Source: Mycobacterium sp. E3251 (GTDB taxonomy: Bacteria; Actinomycetota; Actinomycetes; Mycobacteriales; Mycobacteriaceae). Taken from it: 64,000 nucleotides of DNA. The DNA lies in contig NZ_LZJF01000196.1 of assembly GCF_001666835.1 (NCBI RefSeq), positions 55,097-119,096 on the forward strand, written 5' to 3'. The notes below the pieces were generated by a model. That model ran no database searches. It was not told the DNA's origin and was given only the letters and a program-made list of their open reading frames with translations. Every line of letters begins with the position of its first letter. Positions within the stretch are counted from its first letter, which is position 1. This document shows, in pieces, positions 1-8,285 of the stretch. Both the position numbers and the translations under genes were made by a program.

Positions 1-499
1 GATCGAGCCAGCGCGCCGAACCGGCGCTCGATTTCGCCGGTGCCCGCCACCCGGACTCGCGCCACTGGCGCAGAAACGGGGTGAACACCTGGTAGGGGGT
101 GCCGTCCTTCTTGGTGACCCGGCCCGGTGACACCAGGTACGGCGATCCCGTGGCCACCAGGGGAACGGAATCCAATGCGGCACGCACCTTTTCGTCACGG
201 CGCTTGCCGTACGGCGCGAAATCCTCGGAGATGTGCACGGCCGACGCACCGACCTCCCCGGCGATGCGCGGGATCACGTCGTCGGGCCGGCCACGGGTCA
301 CCAGTAACCGGCCATCCAGGTCGTCACGCAACTGTCGCAGCGAGTCACCCAGGAACTGGAGGCGGCGCCGGCCGGAGGAAGCCTCGAGCTTCGGATCGAG
401 CACGAAACAGGCGAGCACTTCTCCGGCGCCGGCCGCGGCATTCAGCGCCGGATGGTCACCCAACCGTAGGTCGCGGCGAAACCACAAGAGGGTCGGCAT
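1..499 (-). CDS. phr: Deoxyribodipyrimidine photolyase, N-terminal part (runs off the window)
   Basis: Repairs UV-induced cyclobutane pyrimidine dimers using blue light and FAD. The visible 166 residues begin MPTLLWFRRDLRLGDHPAL, the classic N-terminal photolyase signature, followed by an alpha/beta antenna domain (FVLDPKL, SAVHISEDFAPYGKRRD, GTPYQVFTPFLRQW). The FAD-binding C-terminal half lies beyond the left edge, so intactness cannot be judged. The ATG lies 15 bases after the stop of the TspO gene, so the gene is probably the third gene of an MMPL-tspO-phr operon. Co-transcription with pigment and isomerase genes across a shared operator suggests light-linked expression, which is inference. 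The alternative of a cryptochrome cannot be excluded from the N-terminus alone. Confidence 0.93.
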   Translation of the reverse strand, partial: MPTLLWFRRDLRLGDHPALNAAAGAGEVLACFVLDPKLEASSGRRRLQFLGDSLRQLRDDLDGRLLVTRGRPDDVIPRIAGEVGASAVHISEDFAPYGKRRDEKVRAALDSVPLVATGSPYLVSPGRVTKKDGTPYQVFTPFLRQWRESGWRAPAKSSAGSARWLD

Positions 500-514
500 G
501 ATCCGATGATTTCC

Positions 515-994
515 TCAGCGGTTCAGCCGCCAAACATGGGTGGCCAGGACCGTCGCGAAGGAGCACCACAGCGGATACGCCGACAGGGCCAGTCCGGCCC
601 GCGGGTCGGCTTGCGCCGTCCGACGCGTGAGGTCGACGCTGCTGGCCGTCAGCGCGGCGGCACCGACCGCGGAGGCGCCGAGTTTGTGGAAACGGAAGAA
701 GAGCCAGCTCCACGCGGCGTTGAGAACAAGATTGAGCCCGAGTGCCGCGGTGTAGCGGCGCGCCTTGTCGTATTGTCCCGCCGCGCGAAACCGGTCGATG
801 GCCACCGCGGACGTGACCGCGATGTCGCCATAAAGCGTGGTCCACGCCACCGGGAAGGCGGCGTTGGGGGGCTGGTAGGGCGGCTTGCGCAGCCGCGCAT
901 ACCAGGCGGGAACGGCCTTGGCGCTCGCGATGCTTCCGGATCCGCCGGCGACGGCCACGGCGAGGCTCGTCGCGGCCAGGGTTGACTTGTTCAC
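515..994 (-). CDS. tspO: TspO/MBR-family membrane protein
   Basis: Predicted 159-residue tryptophan-rich sensory/translocator protein, the usual length of the family. It has five hydrophobic segments and typical motifs: WYARLRKPPYQPPNAAFPVAWTTLYG near residues 28-53, LNLVLNAAWSWLFFRFHK in the middle and a final AYPLWCSFATVLATHVWRLN. Family members bind porphyrins and, in Rhodobacter, tune carotenoid and photosynthesis genes to oxygen and light. Its place between an MMPL exporter and a photolyase suits a tetrapyrrole or photo-oxidative-stress role here, which is inference. The GTG start overlaps the MMPL stop as GTGA, implying translational coupling. Longer upstream starts would run into the MMPL gene and are rejected. 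Confidence 0.88.
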   Translation of the reverse strand: MNKSTLAATSLAVAVAGGSGSIASAKAVPAWYARLRKPPYQPPNAAFPVAWTTLYGDIAVTSAVAIDRFRAAGQYDKARRYTAALGLNLVLNAAWSWLFFRFHKLGASAVGAAALTASSVDLTRRTAQADPRAGLALSAYPLWCSFATVLATHVWRLNR

Positions 995-3090
995 TTGGCG
1001 CTCCGTTCGTGTTGATATTCGGCTTGTGCTGCAACGGTGTTGGCGGGTTTCGGTACGGCGGGCCACCAGATACGGTCGCCGATGACGGCGAACAGCGCGG
1101 GGATGACCAGTGTGCGGACCACGAAGGTGTCCAGCAGGATGCCCAGGCCGACAATGATTCCCAGCTGGGTGAGCACGATCAGCGGCAACACGCCCAGCAC
1201 GCAGAAGACGGCGGCCAACACGATTCCCGCACTGGTGATGACGCCGCCGGTGGCCGACACCGCCGCGACCATCCCCGCCCGTGCGCCGCGCTGCGCGGAC
1301 TCCTCGCGCGCCCGGGTGACCAGAAAGATGGTGTAGTCCACCCCGAGGGCGGCCAGAAAGAGAAAGGCGAACAGCGGCGTGCTGTTGTCCAGCGCCGGAA
1401 AGCCGAACACGTGGCTGCTGGCCCATCCGCCAAGGCCTAATGCGGCCAGTGCCCCGAGAATCGTCGCCGCGAGCAGTGTGGGCGGCGCGAGTACGGATCG
1501 CAGCAGGACATAGAGCACGACGAGGATGACCGCAAGAATCGCCGGGATCAGCAGATGCCGGTCGTGGGTTGCCGCGTTGCGGACGTCGAGTGCCTGCGCA
1601 TCCGTTCCGCCCACCAGCGCCGCCGGGTCGGCGGACTTGGTCGTATCACGCAGCGCGGCAATGGTATTGAACGCCCGATCGGTGGCTGGCGGCGCATCGA
1701 TCACCACCGACCACTTCGTCAGCCCGGACGCCGAGTGGCCCGAATCGATGGAGGAGATCACGCCGGGGGTCGCCTTGATGGCCTGCGGCACCCGCGAATC
1801 GGTGGGGGCGACCACGAGCGTCGGGCTGGCCAGGCCGGCCGGAAAATGTGCGGCCACAATGTCGTAACCGGTCACCGAATCCGCGTGAACCCGGAACTGC
1901 TCGGTCTGCGACAAACCGATGCGCGTGCCCAGTAGACCGGTGGCAAGGGCCGCCAGACCGGCGACCGCGACCGCCGCGACCAGCGCCGGACGCCGATTCA
2001 CCCACTCCCCGATGCGATGCCAGGCACCGGAATCCGTGGTCGGGTGGTCCTCGGGGTGGGGAATGAACGGCCAGAACAATCGACGGCCACACAGTCCCAG
2101 CAGCGGTGGCAGTATCACCAGGGCCGACACCGCGGCGACCACGAGTCCGCACGCCGCGAGCGCGCCCAGGCTGCGTGTGCTCGGCGTCGAGGCGAACAGC
2201 AAGGTGAGCAACGCCAGCACCACGGTGGCATTGCTGGCGACGATCGCGGGCCCGGCCATCCGCACCGCGCGACGCAGGGCCTCTCGGTGTTCGCTCGTGT
2301 GCCGAAGCTCCTGCCGATAGCGCGAAATCAACAGCAGCGCGTAGTTGGTGCCCGCACCGAACACCAGGACACTGGTAATTCCGGAGGTCGCGCCGTCGAA
2401 GCTCAGCCCGGTCAGCGACGCCACCGCAGTACCCACCGCCGCCGCGACCCGGTCGGCGAACCCGACCACCACCAGCGGCAGCAGCCATAGCACCGGGGAG
2501 CGATAGGTGGCGATCAGCAGCAGGGCCACCACCGAGGCCGTCACCGCGAGCAGGGTGATGTTGGCGTTGGTGAACGCGCCGGCGATGTCGGCGCCGAACG
2601 CCGGGCCGCCCGTGACGTGTGCCTGCAGCTCCGCCGCCAGGCCGGTGGAGGCGGCTTTGCGCAGGTTGGCGACCGTGTCGCTCAGGGTGAGGCCCGACAG
2701 ATCGGCGCTGACCGGCACCACCCCGATGGCCGCCTTGCCGTCGGCCGACACCTGCGCCGGTGCCGCCGCCGCGGCGACGTCCGGCCGTACGGCGGCCTGC
2801 ATGCGGTCGCGCGCCGCCTGTGCGGCGGTGACGTCGGCGGGGGTGAGCGCGGCACCGTCGGTGCGGCTGACGACCATGATCAATGGAACGCGGTCCCCGC
2901 CGGGAAACTGGCGAGCCAGGGCGTCGACCCTGGCGGAATCGGAAGCCGTCGGCACAGACAACGGCGCCTGGCCCGCCGCCGCATTCGCGCCGACGATCAC
3001 CATGAAACCGATGCCGAGCAGCAGGGCAGCCAGCACGAACAGCCACGATCGCCGCCCCGTCAGGGCCGCGGCCAAGCCATCCCACATCAC
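991..3090 (-). CDS. MMPL-family (RND) transporter
   Basis: A 699-residue integral membrane exporter of the MMPL/YdfJ type: one N-terminal helix, a periplasmic domain, five to six helices, a second periplasmic domain and a second helix bundle. The second half has the normal proton-relay motif LGVDYTIFLVTRARE. The first half reads FGAGTNYALLLISRYRQE, with Asn where the relay Asp of MmpL proteins usually sits, so energisation may be asymmetric. It is shorter than canonical mycobacterial MmpL proteins (about 950 residues) and has no MmpS partner. It heads the MMPL-tspO-phr operon, divergent from the IPP isomerase and glycosyltransferase genes, with a palindromic operator just upstream of its GTG. 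Export of a carotenoid or carotenoid glycoside is a reasonable guess only. Confidence 0.88.
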   Translation of the reverse strand: MMWDGLAAALTGRRSWLFVLAALLLGIGFMVIVGANAAAGQAPLSVPTASDSARVDALARQFPGGDRVPLIMVVSRTDGAALTPADVTAAQAARDRMQAAVRPDVAAAAAPAQVSADGKAAIGVVPVSADLSGLTLSDTVANLRKAASTGLAAELQAHVTGGPAFGADIAGAFTNANITLLAVTASVVALLLIATYRSPVLWLLPLVVVGFADRVAAAVGTAVASLTGLSFDGATSGITSVLVFGAGTNYALLLISRYRQELRHTSEHREALRRAVRMAGPAIVASNATVVLALLTLLFASTPSTRSLGALAACGLVVAAVSALVILPPLLGLCGRRLFWPFIPHPEDHPTTDSGAWHRIGEWVNRRPALVAAVAVAGLAALATGLLGTRIGLSQTEQFRVHADSVTGYDIVAAHFPAGLASPTLVVAPTDSRVPQAIKATPGVISSIDSGHSASGLTKWSVVIDAPPATDRAFNTIAALRDTTKSADPAALVGGTDAQALDVRNAATHDRHLLIPAILAVILVVLYVLLRSVLAPPTLLAATILGALAALGLGGWASSHVFGFPALDNSTPLFAFLFLAALGVDYTIFLVTRAREESAQRGARAGMVAAVSATGGVITSAGIVLAAVFCVLGVLPLIVLTQLGIIVGLGILLDTFVVRTLVIPALFAVIGDRIWWPAVPKPANTVAAQAEYQHERSAK

Positions 3091-3101
3091 AAAGAGAAGT
3101 C

Positions 3102-3132
3102 TTTCAGTATGTTAAACATTAATCAACTGAAA
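3102..3132. promoter_or_regulatory. Palindromic operator, site A (MMPL-tspO-phr / idi-glycosyltransferase)
   Basis: Two head-to-head half-sites separated by 3 bp: TTAATCAACTGAAA on the plus strand at 3119-3132 and TTAACATACTGAAA on the minus strand at 3102-3115. The outer 7-bp arms (TTTCAGT/ACTGAAA) are perfectly complementary. The site is 12 bases from the MMPL start in an AT-rich pocket of otherwise GC-rich DNA. It matches sites at 8788, 17532 and 17649. Binding by one of the two MarR proteins is inferred. Confidence 0.75.
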
Positions 3133-3226
3133 TTACGCATCGTCACGCATTAGGGCGCCGACGGCACGCAACAAGGGGCACTATGAACATTATGGATGTG
3201 AGGGGCCGGGGGTTCGTCGCGCCGGG

Positions 3227-4282
3227 GTGCCCGCAGTGACGGCCGACCGCGGGCCGATGACCACTCGCAAGCGTCGGCACATCGACGTGTGCCTCGGTGA
3301 GCAGGTGAACTATGAGCAGCTCAGTACGGGGCTGGAGCGCTACCGGTTGCCCTACAACGCGCTGACCCAGACCAGCCTCGGTGACATCGACCTGTCCACC
3401 AAATTCTTCGGTGCGAACCTGCGGTCGCCGGTTCTCATCGGTGCGATGACCGGCGGCGCCGAGTTGTCGGGCACCATCAACCGGAATCTGGCCGCGGCCG
3501 CTCAACAGCTTGGCGTCGGGATGATGCTCGGCTCACAGCGGATCATGCTCGACAGCGTGCTCGGCGAGCGGGCGGCGGCCAGCTTCACGGTTCGTGATGT
3601 GGCCCCGGATGTCTTGCTGTTCGGCAACATCGGCCTGGCCCAGCTGACCGAGGCCGCCGTGCCCGAGCTCGCGAAGGCTCTCGACCGGGTGGGCGCCGAT
3701 GCGCTTGCGGTGCACACCAATCCGTTGCAGGAAGCCATGCAGAGCAACGGTGACACGGACTTCTCCGGGTCGTTGGCCAGGCTGCGAGCTGTGGCCGACG
3801 CGATAGATCGCCCGGTGCTGCTCAAGGAGGTCGGCCACGGGATCGGCGGCGTGGCGGCGGCGGAACTGGTTGGGGCCGAAGGGGACCTGCCCCTTTCCGG
3901 GATAGACGTTGCGGGCGCCGGCGGCACGTCATGGTCGCGGGTCGAGCAGTTCGTCCGCTACGGCGAGCTGCGGTACCCGCATCTGGCCGATTGGGGCATC
4001 CCGACCGCGACGGCGATCGTCGAGGTGCGGGAGGTGCTGCCGGAGATTCCGCTGGTGGCTTCGGGGGGTATCCGCACGGGGATGGACGCGGCCAAGGCCA
4101 TCGCGTTGGGCGCCGACGTCGTGGCGGTGGCTCGGCCGCTGCTGCCGGCCGCGATCGATTCCGCTGCTGCCGTTGTTGATTGGCTGCAGCCGTTCATCGA
4201 CGAGCTTCGCGTCTGCCTGCACGGCTGCGGTGTCGCCGGCCTTTCCGGGTTGCGCGCCCTCGACCTCACGCCGGTCTCGTAG
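3227..4282 (+). CDS. fni: Isopentenyl-diphosphate delta-isomerase, type 2 (FMN-dependent)
   Basis: Interconverts IPP and DMAPP, supplying the allylic primer for the crt genes. The 351-residue protein has type 2 IDI hallmarks: RKRRHIDVCL near residue 14, IGAMTGG around residue 70, NIGLAQL, HTNPLQE with the catalytic-region Gln, KEVGHGIG, DVAGAGGTSW and the phosphate-loop ASGGIRTGMD before a C-terminal TIM-barrel tail. These fit the FMN-dependent fold. The GTG start gives 351 residues; an ATG 30 bases later (MTTRKRRH) is an equally good start. An 11-base gap leads to the glycosyltransferase gene, so the two are co-transcribed. Operator site A lies about 95 bases upstream. Confidence 0.93.
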   Translation: MPAVTADRGPMTTRKRRHIDVCLGEQVNYEQLSTGLERYRLPYNALTQTSLGDIDLSTKFFGANLRSPVLIGAMTGGAELSGTINRNLAAAAQQLGVGMMLGSQRIMLDSVLGERAAASFTVRDVAPDVLLFGNIGLAQLTEAAVPELAKALDRVGADALAVHTNPLQEAMQSNGDTDFSGSLARLRAVADAIDRPVLLKEVGHGIGGVAAAELVGAEGDLPLSGIDVAGAGGTSWSRVEQFVRYGELRYPHLADWGIPTATAIVEVREVLPEIPLVASGGIRTGMDAAKAIALGADVVAVARPLLPAAIDSAAAVVDWLQPFIDELRVCLHGCGVAGLSGLRALDLTPVS

Positions 4283-4293
4283 AGGCGTGCGAG

Positions 4294-5544
4294 ATGGCGG
4301 TGATACTGGCCTACGGGTCGCCGGCCCTCGGGCACCTGCTGCCGGTCGGGGCGCTGCTGGCCGAGCTCGTCGCCCGCGGTCACGAGGTTCACGCCCGCAC
4401 TATGGCGGCCGGCGTCGCGACGATGCGGGGGGTGGGCGTGCACGCCGAGCCCGTCGCGCCCGACATCGAGGCGATCGTCGGCGAGGACTGGCGGGCGCGA
4501 AACGCCTTGGAAGTGTTGAAGTCAACCATCGACGTGCTCTGCCGTCGCGCGGTGCTCGAAGTCGAGGATCTGCGGCGCGCGGTCGATGCGGTCCGGCCGG
4601 ATGCCATCATCGTGGACGCGAACTGCTGGGGGGCGATGTCGGCCGCGGATGCCGGAAGCATCCCATGGCTGGTCTTCTCGCCCTTCACCCCGTACCTACG
4701 GTCCCGTGGCGTTCCGCCCTTCGGCCCGGGCTTTCGACCGCTTCCCGGCATCGTCGGCGACTTCCGGGACGCCTCGGTTCGACCGATCGTCCGGCACCTG
4801 TTCGACCGGCCAATGCTGCCGCGGGTCAACGCCATTCGCGCTGGTCTGGGGGTGGCGCCGGTCGCCTCGGTCGACGACTTCGTGCGGCGCGCGCCGCTGC
4901 TGCTGGCCGTCGGCGGCGAGCCCTTCGAGTATCGGCACCCCGGCTGGGCCGGTTTGGTTCACCACATCGGCGCGTGTGTTTTCGAACCCGCGCAGAGCGC
5001 CACGCCGGAGTGGCTCGCCGCCATCGAACGGCCAGTGGTACTGGTGAACACGTCCTCGATCAAACAGCCCGACGCCGCCCTGGGGCGAATCGCGCTGCGG
5101 GCGCTGGCAGATGAGCCCGTCCACGTGGTGGCGACGTTCCCCGCGGGCATACCACCCGACCTCCCGCGGCCACCCAACGCGACCATAAGCCGCTTCGTCC
5201 CCCACGGGGCGGTGCTGGAGCGGGCCAGCTGCGCCATCACACACGGGGGGATGGGAACGACGCTGAAAGCCCTCGACCGCGGCGTACCCGTCTGCGTCGT
5301 GCCGTTCGCGCGGGACCAGGCCGAGGTCGCGCGGCGCGTCGAGGTCGCTCGCTGCGGCACCCGCCTGGCGGCCAAACGCCTCACCGTGGCGCGGCTGAGG
5401 GCGAAGGTGCGCGCGGCGATGACGATGGCGGACGGCGCGCGCCGCGTGGCTGCCGGGTTCGCCGCGACCGGAGGTGTGCAGCGCGGCGCGGACCTGATCG
5501 AGCAGCGGGTGCTCGGCCCGGCGGCCCGGCGGCCGGTGCGTTAG
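4294..5544 (+). CDS. GT1-family glycosyltransferase, probable carotenoid glycosyltransferase (CrtX-like)
   Basis: A 416-residue nucleotide-sugar glycosyltransferase of the UGT/MGT type. The N-terminus (MAVILAYGSPALGHLLPV) is the acceptor-domain Rossmann strand. The C-terminal donor-binding signature runs THGGMGTTLKALDRGVPVCV then PFARDQAEVARRV, including the conserved His-Gly-Gly and Asp-Gln. CrtX and macrolide glycosyltransferases share this architecture. Its position directly after the IPP isomerase in a carotenoid island suggests transfer of a sugar to a hydroxylated carotenoid end group, but the acceptor is not readable from sequence. The ATG chosen starts at the first strand of the fold; upstream in-frame starts lie inside fni. 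Its stop overlaps the convergent marR stop by three bases. Confidence 0.8.
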   Translation: MAVILAYGSPALGHLLPVGALLAELVARGHEVHARTMAAGVATMRGVGVHAEPVAPDIEAIVGEDWRARNALEVLKSTIDVLCRRAVLEVEDLRRAVDAVRPDAIIVDANCWGAMSAADAGSIPWLVFSPFTPYLRSRGVPPFGPGFRPLPGIVGDFRDASVRPIVRHLFDRPMLPRVNAIRAGLGVAPVASVDDFVRRAPLLLAVGGEPFEYRHPGWAGLVHHIGACVFEPAQSATPEWLAAIERPVVLVNTSSIKQPDAALGRIALRALADEPVHVVATFPAGIPPDLPRPPNATISRFVPHGAVLERASCAITHGGMGTTLKALDRGVPVCVVPFARDQAEVARRVEVARCGTRLAAKRLTVARLRAKVRAAMTMADGARRVAAGFAATGGVQRGADLIEQRVLGPAARRPVR

Positions 5545-6125
5545 GCCGGGCGATCGCCGGTCTTACTCACCGGCCTTCGCCGGCCCTTGGCCGGCGCGGG
5601 CTTGGCTTCGTTCACCGAAGGTTTGGGGGCCGCCGTGTCGAATTGCGATTCGAAGGTGGACATGGCCTCCATCATCGCCAGGAAAACCCGATGTGCTGCG
5701 GCCAGATCGCGGTCGGACAGGTCGGCAAGGGCCGCGCGCAGTTCCGCGCCGAGTGGGGTGAAGAACGAGCGGGCCAGCTCCATGCCGGGTTCTTCGTAAC
5801 GCAGCAGCGTCTTGCGCCGGTCGACGGGATCGGGCTCGCGCCGAAGGTGCCCGGAGTCGATCATTCGGTCAACCAGGTAGGTGATCGCGGCGGGCGACAC
5901 GTCCAGCCGTTGTCGCAACTGGGCCGGCGTCAGCGGCGTCCCGGCGGTTTCGGCGACCATGATGTGCAGCAAGGCGTGCAAGTCGGTGCCGCCGACATCG
6001 TGCTGACGGGCGAAGTGCCGTCCGATGCGGTCCGATTGCGCTGTGAGTGCGCGCATGTCGGCCGACATCAACTTCTCGAGTTCGGCTCGGTCTAGTCGTC
6101 GATCAGAGGCGCCGCGCTTGGTCAC
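5541..6125 (-). CDS. MarR-family transcriptional regulator (paralogue 1)
   Basis: A 194-residue winged-helix regulator. Residues about 70-115 carry the DNA-binding region (LTPAQLRQRLDVSPAAITYLVDRMIDSGHLRREPDPVDRRKTLLRY), ending in the family's D-x-R-R wing motif. It is a clear paralogue of the regulator beside crtE, sharing ITYLVDR-IDSGH-RR-PDDRRK and SFFSPLG-like stretches, and has an extra basic, Pro/Ala-rich C-terminal tail of about 35 residues. It contains no cysteine, so an OhrR-type thiol switch is excluded; ligand or partner control is more likely. No copy of the shared operator is visible before its GTG start, unlike its paralogue. It converges on the glycosyltransferase gene. Confidence 0.9.
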   Translation of the reverse strand: MTKRGASDRRLDRAELEKLMSADMRALTAQSDRIGRHFARQHDVGGTDLHALLHIMVAETAGTPLTPAQLRQRLDVSPAAITYLVDRMIDSGHLRREPDPVDRRKTLLRYEEPGMELARSFFTPLGAELRAALADLSDRDLAAAHRVFLAMMEAMSTFESQFDTAAPKPSVNEAKPAPAKGRRRPVSKTGDRPA

Positions 6126-6230
6126 TTACCTGTGTCCTTCTGCAAGATTCGCCGCCCAGCGTATCGGCGACCGCCGCGCGCGGTCCGCGTACCCCGCCAA
6201 GTGTCTCGCATTTGCGCCGGATTGGCCCGT

Positions 6231-6566
6231 TCAGGACTTGGTCGGGTCGTGGCCCCAGTTCATCAGGGAGTAGCGCCAAGCGCTCTCGGCGATGTCGCCC
6301 CCGGGGCGTTGCGCCAGGTGGCGCCTGGCGTAGCCGACGACCTTGCGCATGTGCGCGTAGTCGTCGGCCGCGAGTTCACTCCGTTTGGCCCGGAGTATCT
6401 CGACAATGCGGCGACCGCTGGCGTGGCCGGTCGACTCATCGCCGCCGCGCTTCTGTCCCACACTCTGCGACTGCTCGGTCGCAAGCCACTTCTCCAGCTC
6501 GCCAGTGGTCATGTTGACCGTCTTCCGGAAGCTGTCCCAGGTGGTCTCGTCGTCATCGTCGGCCAT
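6231..6566 (-). CDS. DUF3140 family protein
   Basis: An acidic-to-basic soluble protein of 111 residues beginning MADDDDETTWDSFRKTVNMT, with TGELEKWLATEQSQSVG and a C-terminal MRKVVGYARRHLAQRPGGD segment. These features match the small actinobacterial DUF3140 family, whose function is unknown; some members are described as DNA-binding-like. It is the last gene of a four-gene minus-strand operon and starts 8 bases after the DUF2945/HVA1 gene. No membrane segment or signal peptide is visible. The ATG chosen removes an upstream extension that would overlap the preceding gene. Confidence 0.8.
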   Translation of the reverse strand: MADDDDETTWDSFRKTVNMTTGELEKWLATEQSQSVGQKRGGDESTGHASGRRIVEILRAKRSELAADDYAHMRKVVGYARRHLAQRPGGDIAESAWRYSLMNWGHDPTKS

Positions 6567-6574
6567 CTTCGACC

Positions 6575-6790
6575 TCAGTCCCGGCGGCGCAGCGCGCTGG
6601 GTTTGTGCACCGCGTCCGCGCCCGTCTTGTCGCTGCGGACCTGGTACTGCGGCTCGTCTTCGGAGGCGCGCACGGTGCGTCCGGCGGCCTGGGTGTCCGA
6701 GGTGATTTCGCGCTCCACCGTTCCCCGAACGGTGCTGCCGTGGCTGCGCCACTCGACCTTGTCGCCCTCCTGAAATTTCTTGTCACCCAT
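6575..6790 (-). CDS. DUF2945 / HVA1 Tudor-like small protein
   Basis: A 71-residue protein, MGDKKFQEGDKVEWRSHGST at the N-terminus, typical of the HVA1/DUF2945 family: a small beta-barrel with GDKVxW and a C-terminal basic stretch. Homologues are often found beside stress and DNA-repair genes in bacteria and fungi, but the molecular function is unknown. It sits between the SDR-DUF2867 and DUF3140 genes with gaps of 13 and 8 bases, so all are probably co-transcribed. The start has an AGGAG-like ribosome site (minus-strand AAAGGAGAAGCGAC before ATG). Confidence 0.8.
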   Translation of the reverse strand: MGDKKFQEGDKVEWRSHGSTVRGTVEREITSDTQAAGRTVRASEDEPQYQVRSDKTGADAVHKPSALRRRD

Positions 6791-6803
6791 GTCGCTTCTC
6801 CTT

Positions 6804-8285
6804 TCAACATGACGGAGCCGCCGCCGGCGTTACGCCACCGCGCGCGGTGGCGGTGACGTCGCGGGCGATGCCGCCGAACACCACGTCGCGGTAGGGCGCT
6901 GCCGCGTTCCAAAAGATCTGCCCTGCAAGGCCATAAGGCTGAAACAACGCCCGCTGGCGGTACTGGGATCCGCCGTTGCCGGCGGGGCTCGCCGACAGCT
7001 CCAGCCAGAGGCGCCCGGGCAGCGGGATATCAGCGCGCAGTCGGAGCAGCCGCGGCGTGTCGATGCGCTCCACGCGCCACCAGTCCAGGGCCTCGCCCTC
7101 GTGCAGTTGCTGCCCGTCCAGCGGCCGGCGCAGAAACCGCACGGCGCCCAGCGCCCCGTTGATCCAGCCGCGCAGGGGCCATTCCAACGGAATTGCCGAC
7201 CAGTTGCGCTCTGCGACGGCCGTTTGGATGGCCCGCCATAGCGTTTCGGGGTCGGTGCGGCTATGGCGTTGGCGCACATCCTCATACAGCGATCCGCCGG
7301 CCCACTGCGGGTCGGTGGGCAGCGGCTGGGAGGGTGCACCATTCATGTCGGCGCGCGACCACCGGGTGCGCAGATCTTTTTCGCGCACGTGCCCCAGGGC
7401 GAGTTCGACGGCCTCCTCGTAGTGGGTGAGCCCGCCGTCGGGATCGGGTATGTACCGGGCGATGTCGTGGTTGGCGCACACCACGTCGTTTTCCAGCGAC
7501 TCCATCAGCGAGACGGCCAGTTGGCGAGGAATTGGGGTGAGCATGTCGACCCACGGCGCCGACAGCCGTGGCGTCAATAGGGGCACAGGCACCGCGGGCC
7601 GCCGGGGCAGGCCCGCGATCACGGCGTACTTGCGGATCATTTCGGTGTAGGTGAAGCGGTCCGGTCCGCCGATGTCGAATGGCCGGTTCACCTCCGCGGG
7701 CAGCTCCGCCGCGCGGACCAGGTAGTAGAGGACGTCGCGCACCGCGATGGGCTGGACGCAGGTACGCAACCATCGCGGCGCCACGATCAGCGGCAGCCGC
7801 TCGGTGAGGTACCGCAGCATCTCGAAGCTGGCCGACCCCGCCCCGATGATGGCGGCCGCGCGCAATTCAACGGAGGGCACGCCCGAAATTCGTAGCAGGC
7901 GCCCGACTTGCGCGCGTGAGGCCAGGTGATCGGAGAGCTTCTGCCCGTCGGGCGTGATGCCGCCGACGTAGACGATGCGCGACAGCCCCGCCCGGGCCGC
8001 GCACTCGGCGACGTTGCGGGCCGCGCGTTCGTCGAAGTCCACGAAGTCGGGCCGCATCAGCGAATGCACCAGGTAGTACAAGACTTGCTGACCTTCCAGT
8101 GCCCGGCCCACGGCGGTGGCGTCGATGACGTCGCCGGCAACGACCTCTACCTGGTCGCGCCAGGCGACGTCGTCAAGCTTGGCGGGGTCTCGGGCCAGCA
8201 CGCGCACGGTGTGCCCCTTCTCGAGCAGCTCCGGGATGAGCCGCGTGCCCAGGTATCCCGTGGCGCCGAACACGACGCAGTGCAT
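6804..8285 (-). CDS. NAD(P)-binding SDR fused to DUF2867 domain
   Basis: A 493-residue two-domain protein. Residues 1 to about 300 form an atypical extended SDR with the nucleotide loop FGATGYLG, a YYLVHSL segment and an IGAGSASFEMLRYLTERLP region typical of the YbjT/DUF2867 group. The remaining part is the DUF2867 domain, SRPBCC-like, with WSAIPLEWPLRGWINGALG and ending DVVFGGIA. Such fusions recur in bacterial light-induced and stress operons, but the substrate is unknown. The ATG overlaps the upstream gene's stop as TGATG, giving translational coupling. It belongs to the operon controlled from operator site B. Confidence 0.82.
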   Translation of the reverse strand: MHCVVFGATGYLGTRLIPELLEKGHTVRVLARDPAKLDDVAWRDQVEVVAGDVIDATAVGRALEGQQVLYYLVHSLMRPDFVDFDERAARNVAECAARAGLSRIVYVGGITPDGQKLSDHLASRAQVGRLLRISGVPSVELRAAAIIGAGSASFEMLRYLTERLPLIVAPRWLRTCVQPIAVRDVLYYLVRAAELPAEVNRPFDIGGPDRFTYTEMIRKYAVIAGLPRRPAVPVPLLTPRLSAPWVDMLTPIPRQLAVSLMESLENDVVCANHDIARYIPDPDGGLTHYEEAVELALGHVREKDLRTRWSRADMNGAPSQPLPTDPQWAGGSLYEDVRQRHSRTDPETLWRAIQTAVAERNWSAIPLEWPLRGWINGALGAVRFLRRPLDGQQLHEGEALDWWRVERIDTPRLLRLRADIPLPGRLWLELSASPAGNGGSQYRQRALFQPYGLAGQIFWNAAAPYRDVVFGGIARDVTATARGGVTPAAAPSC

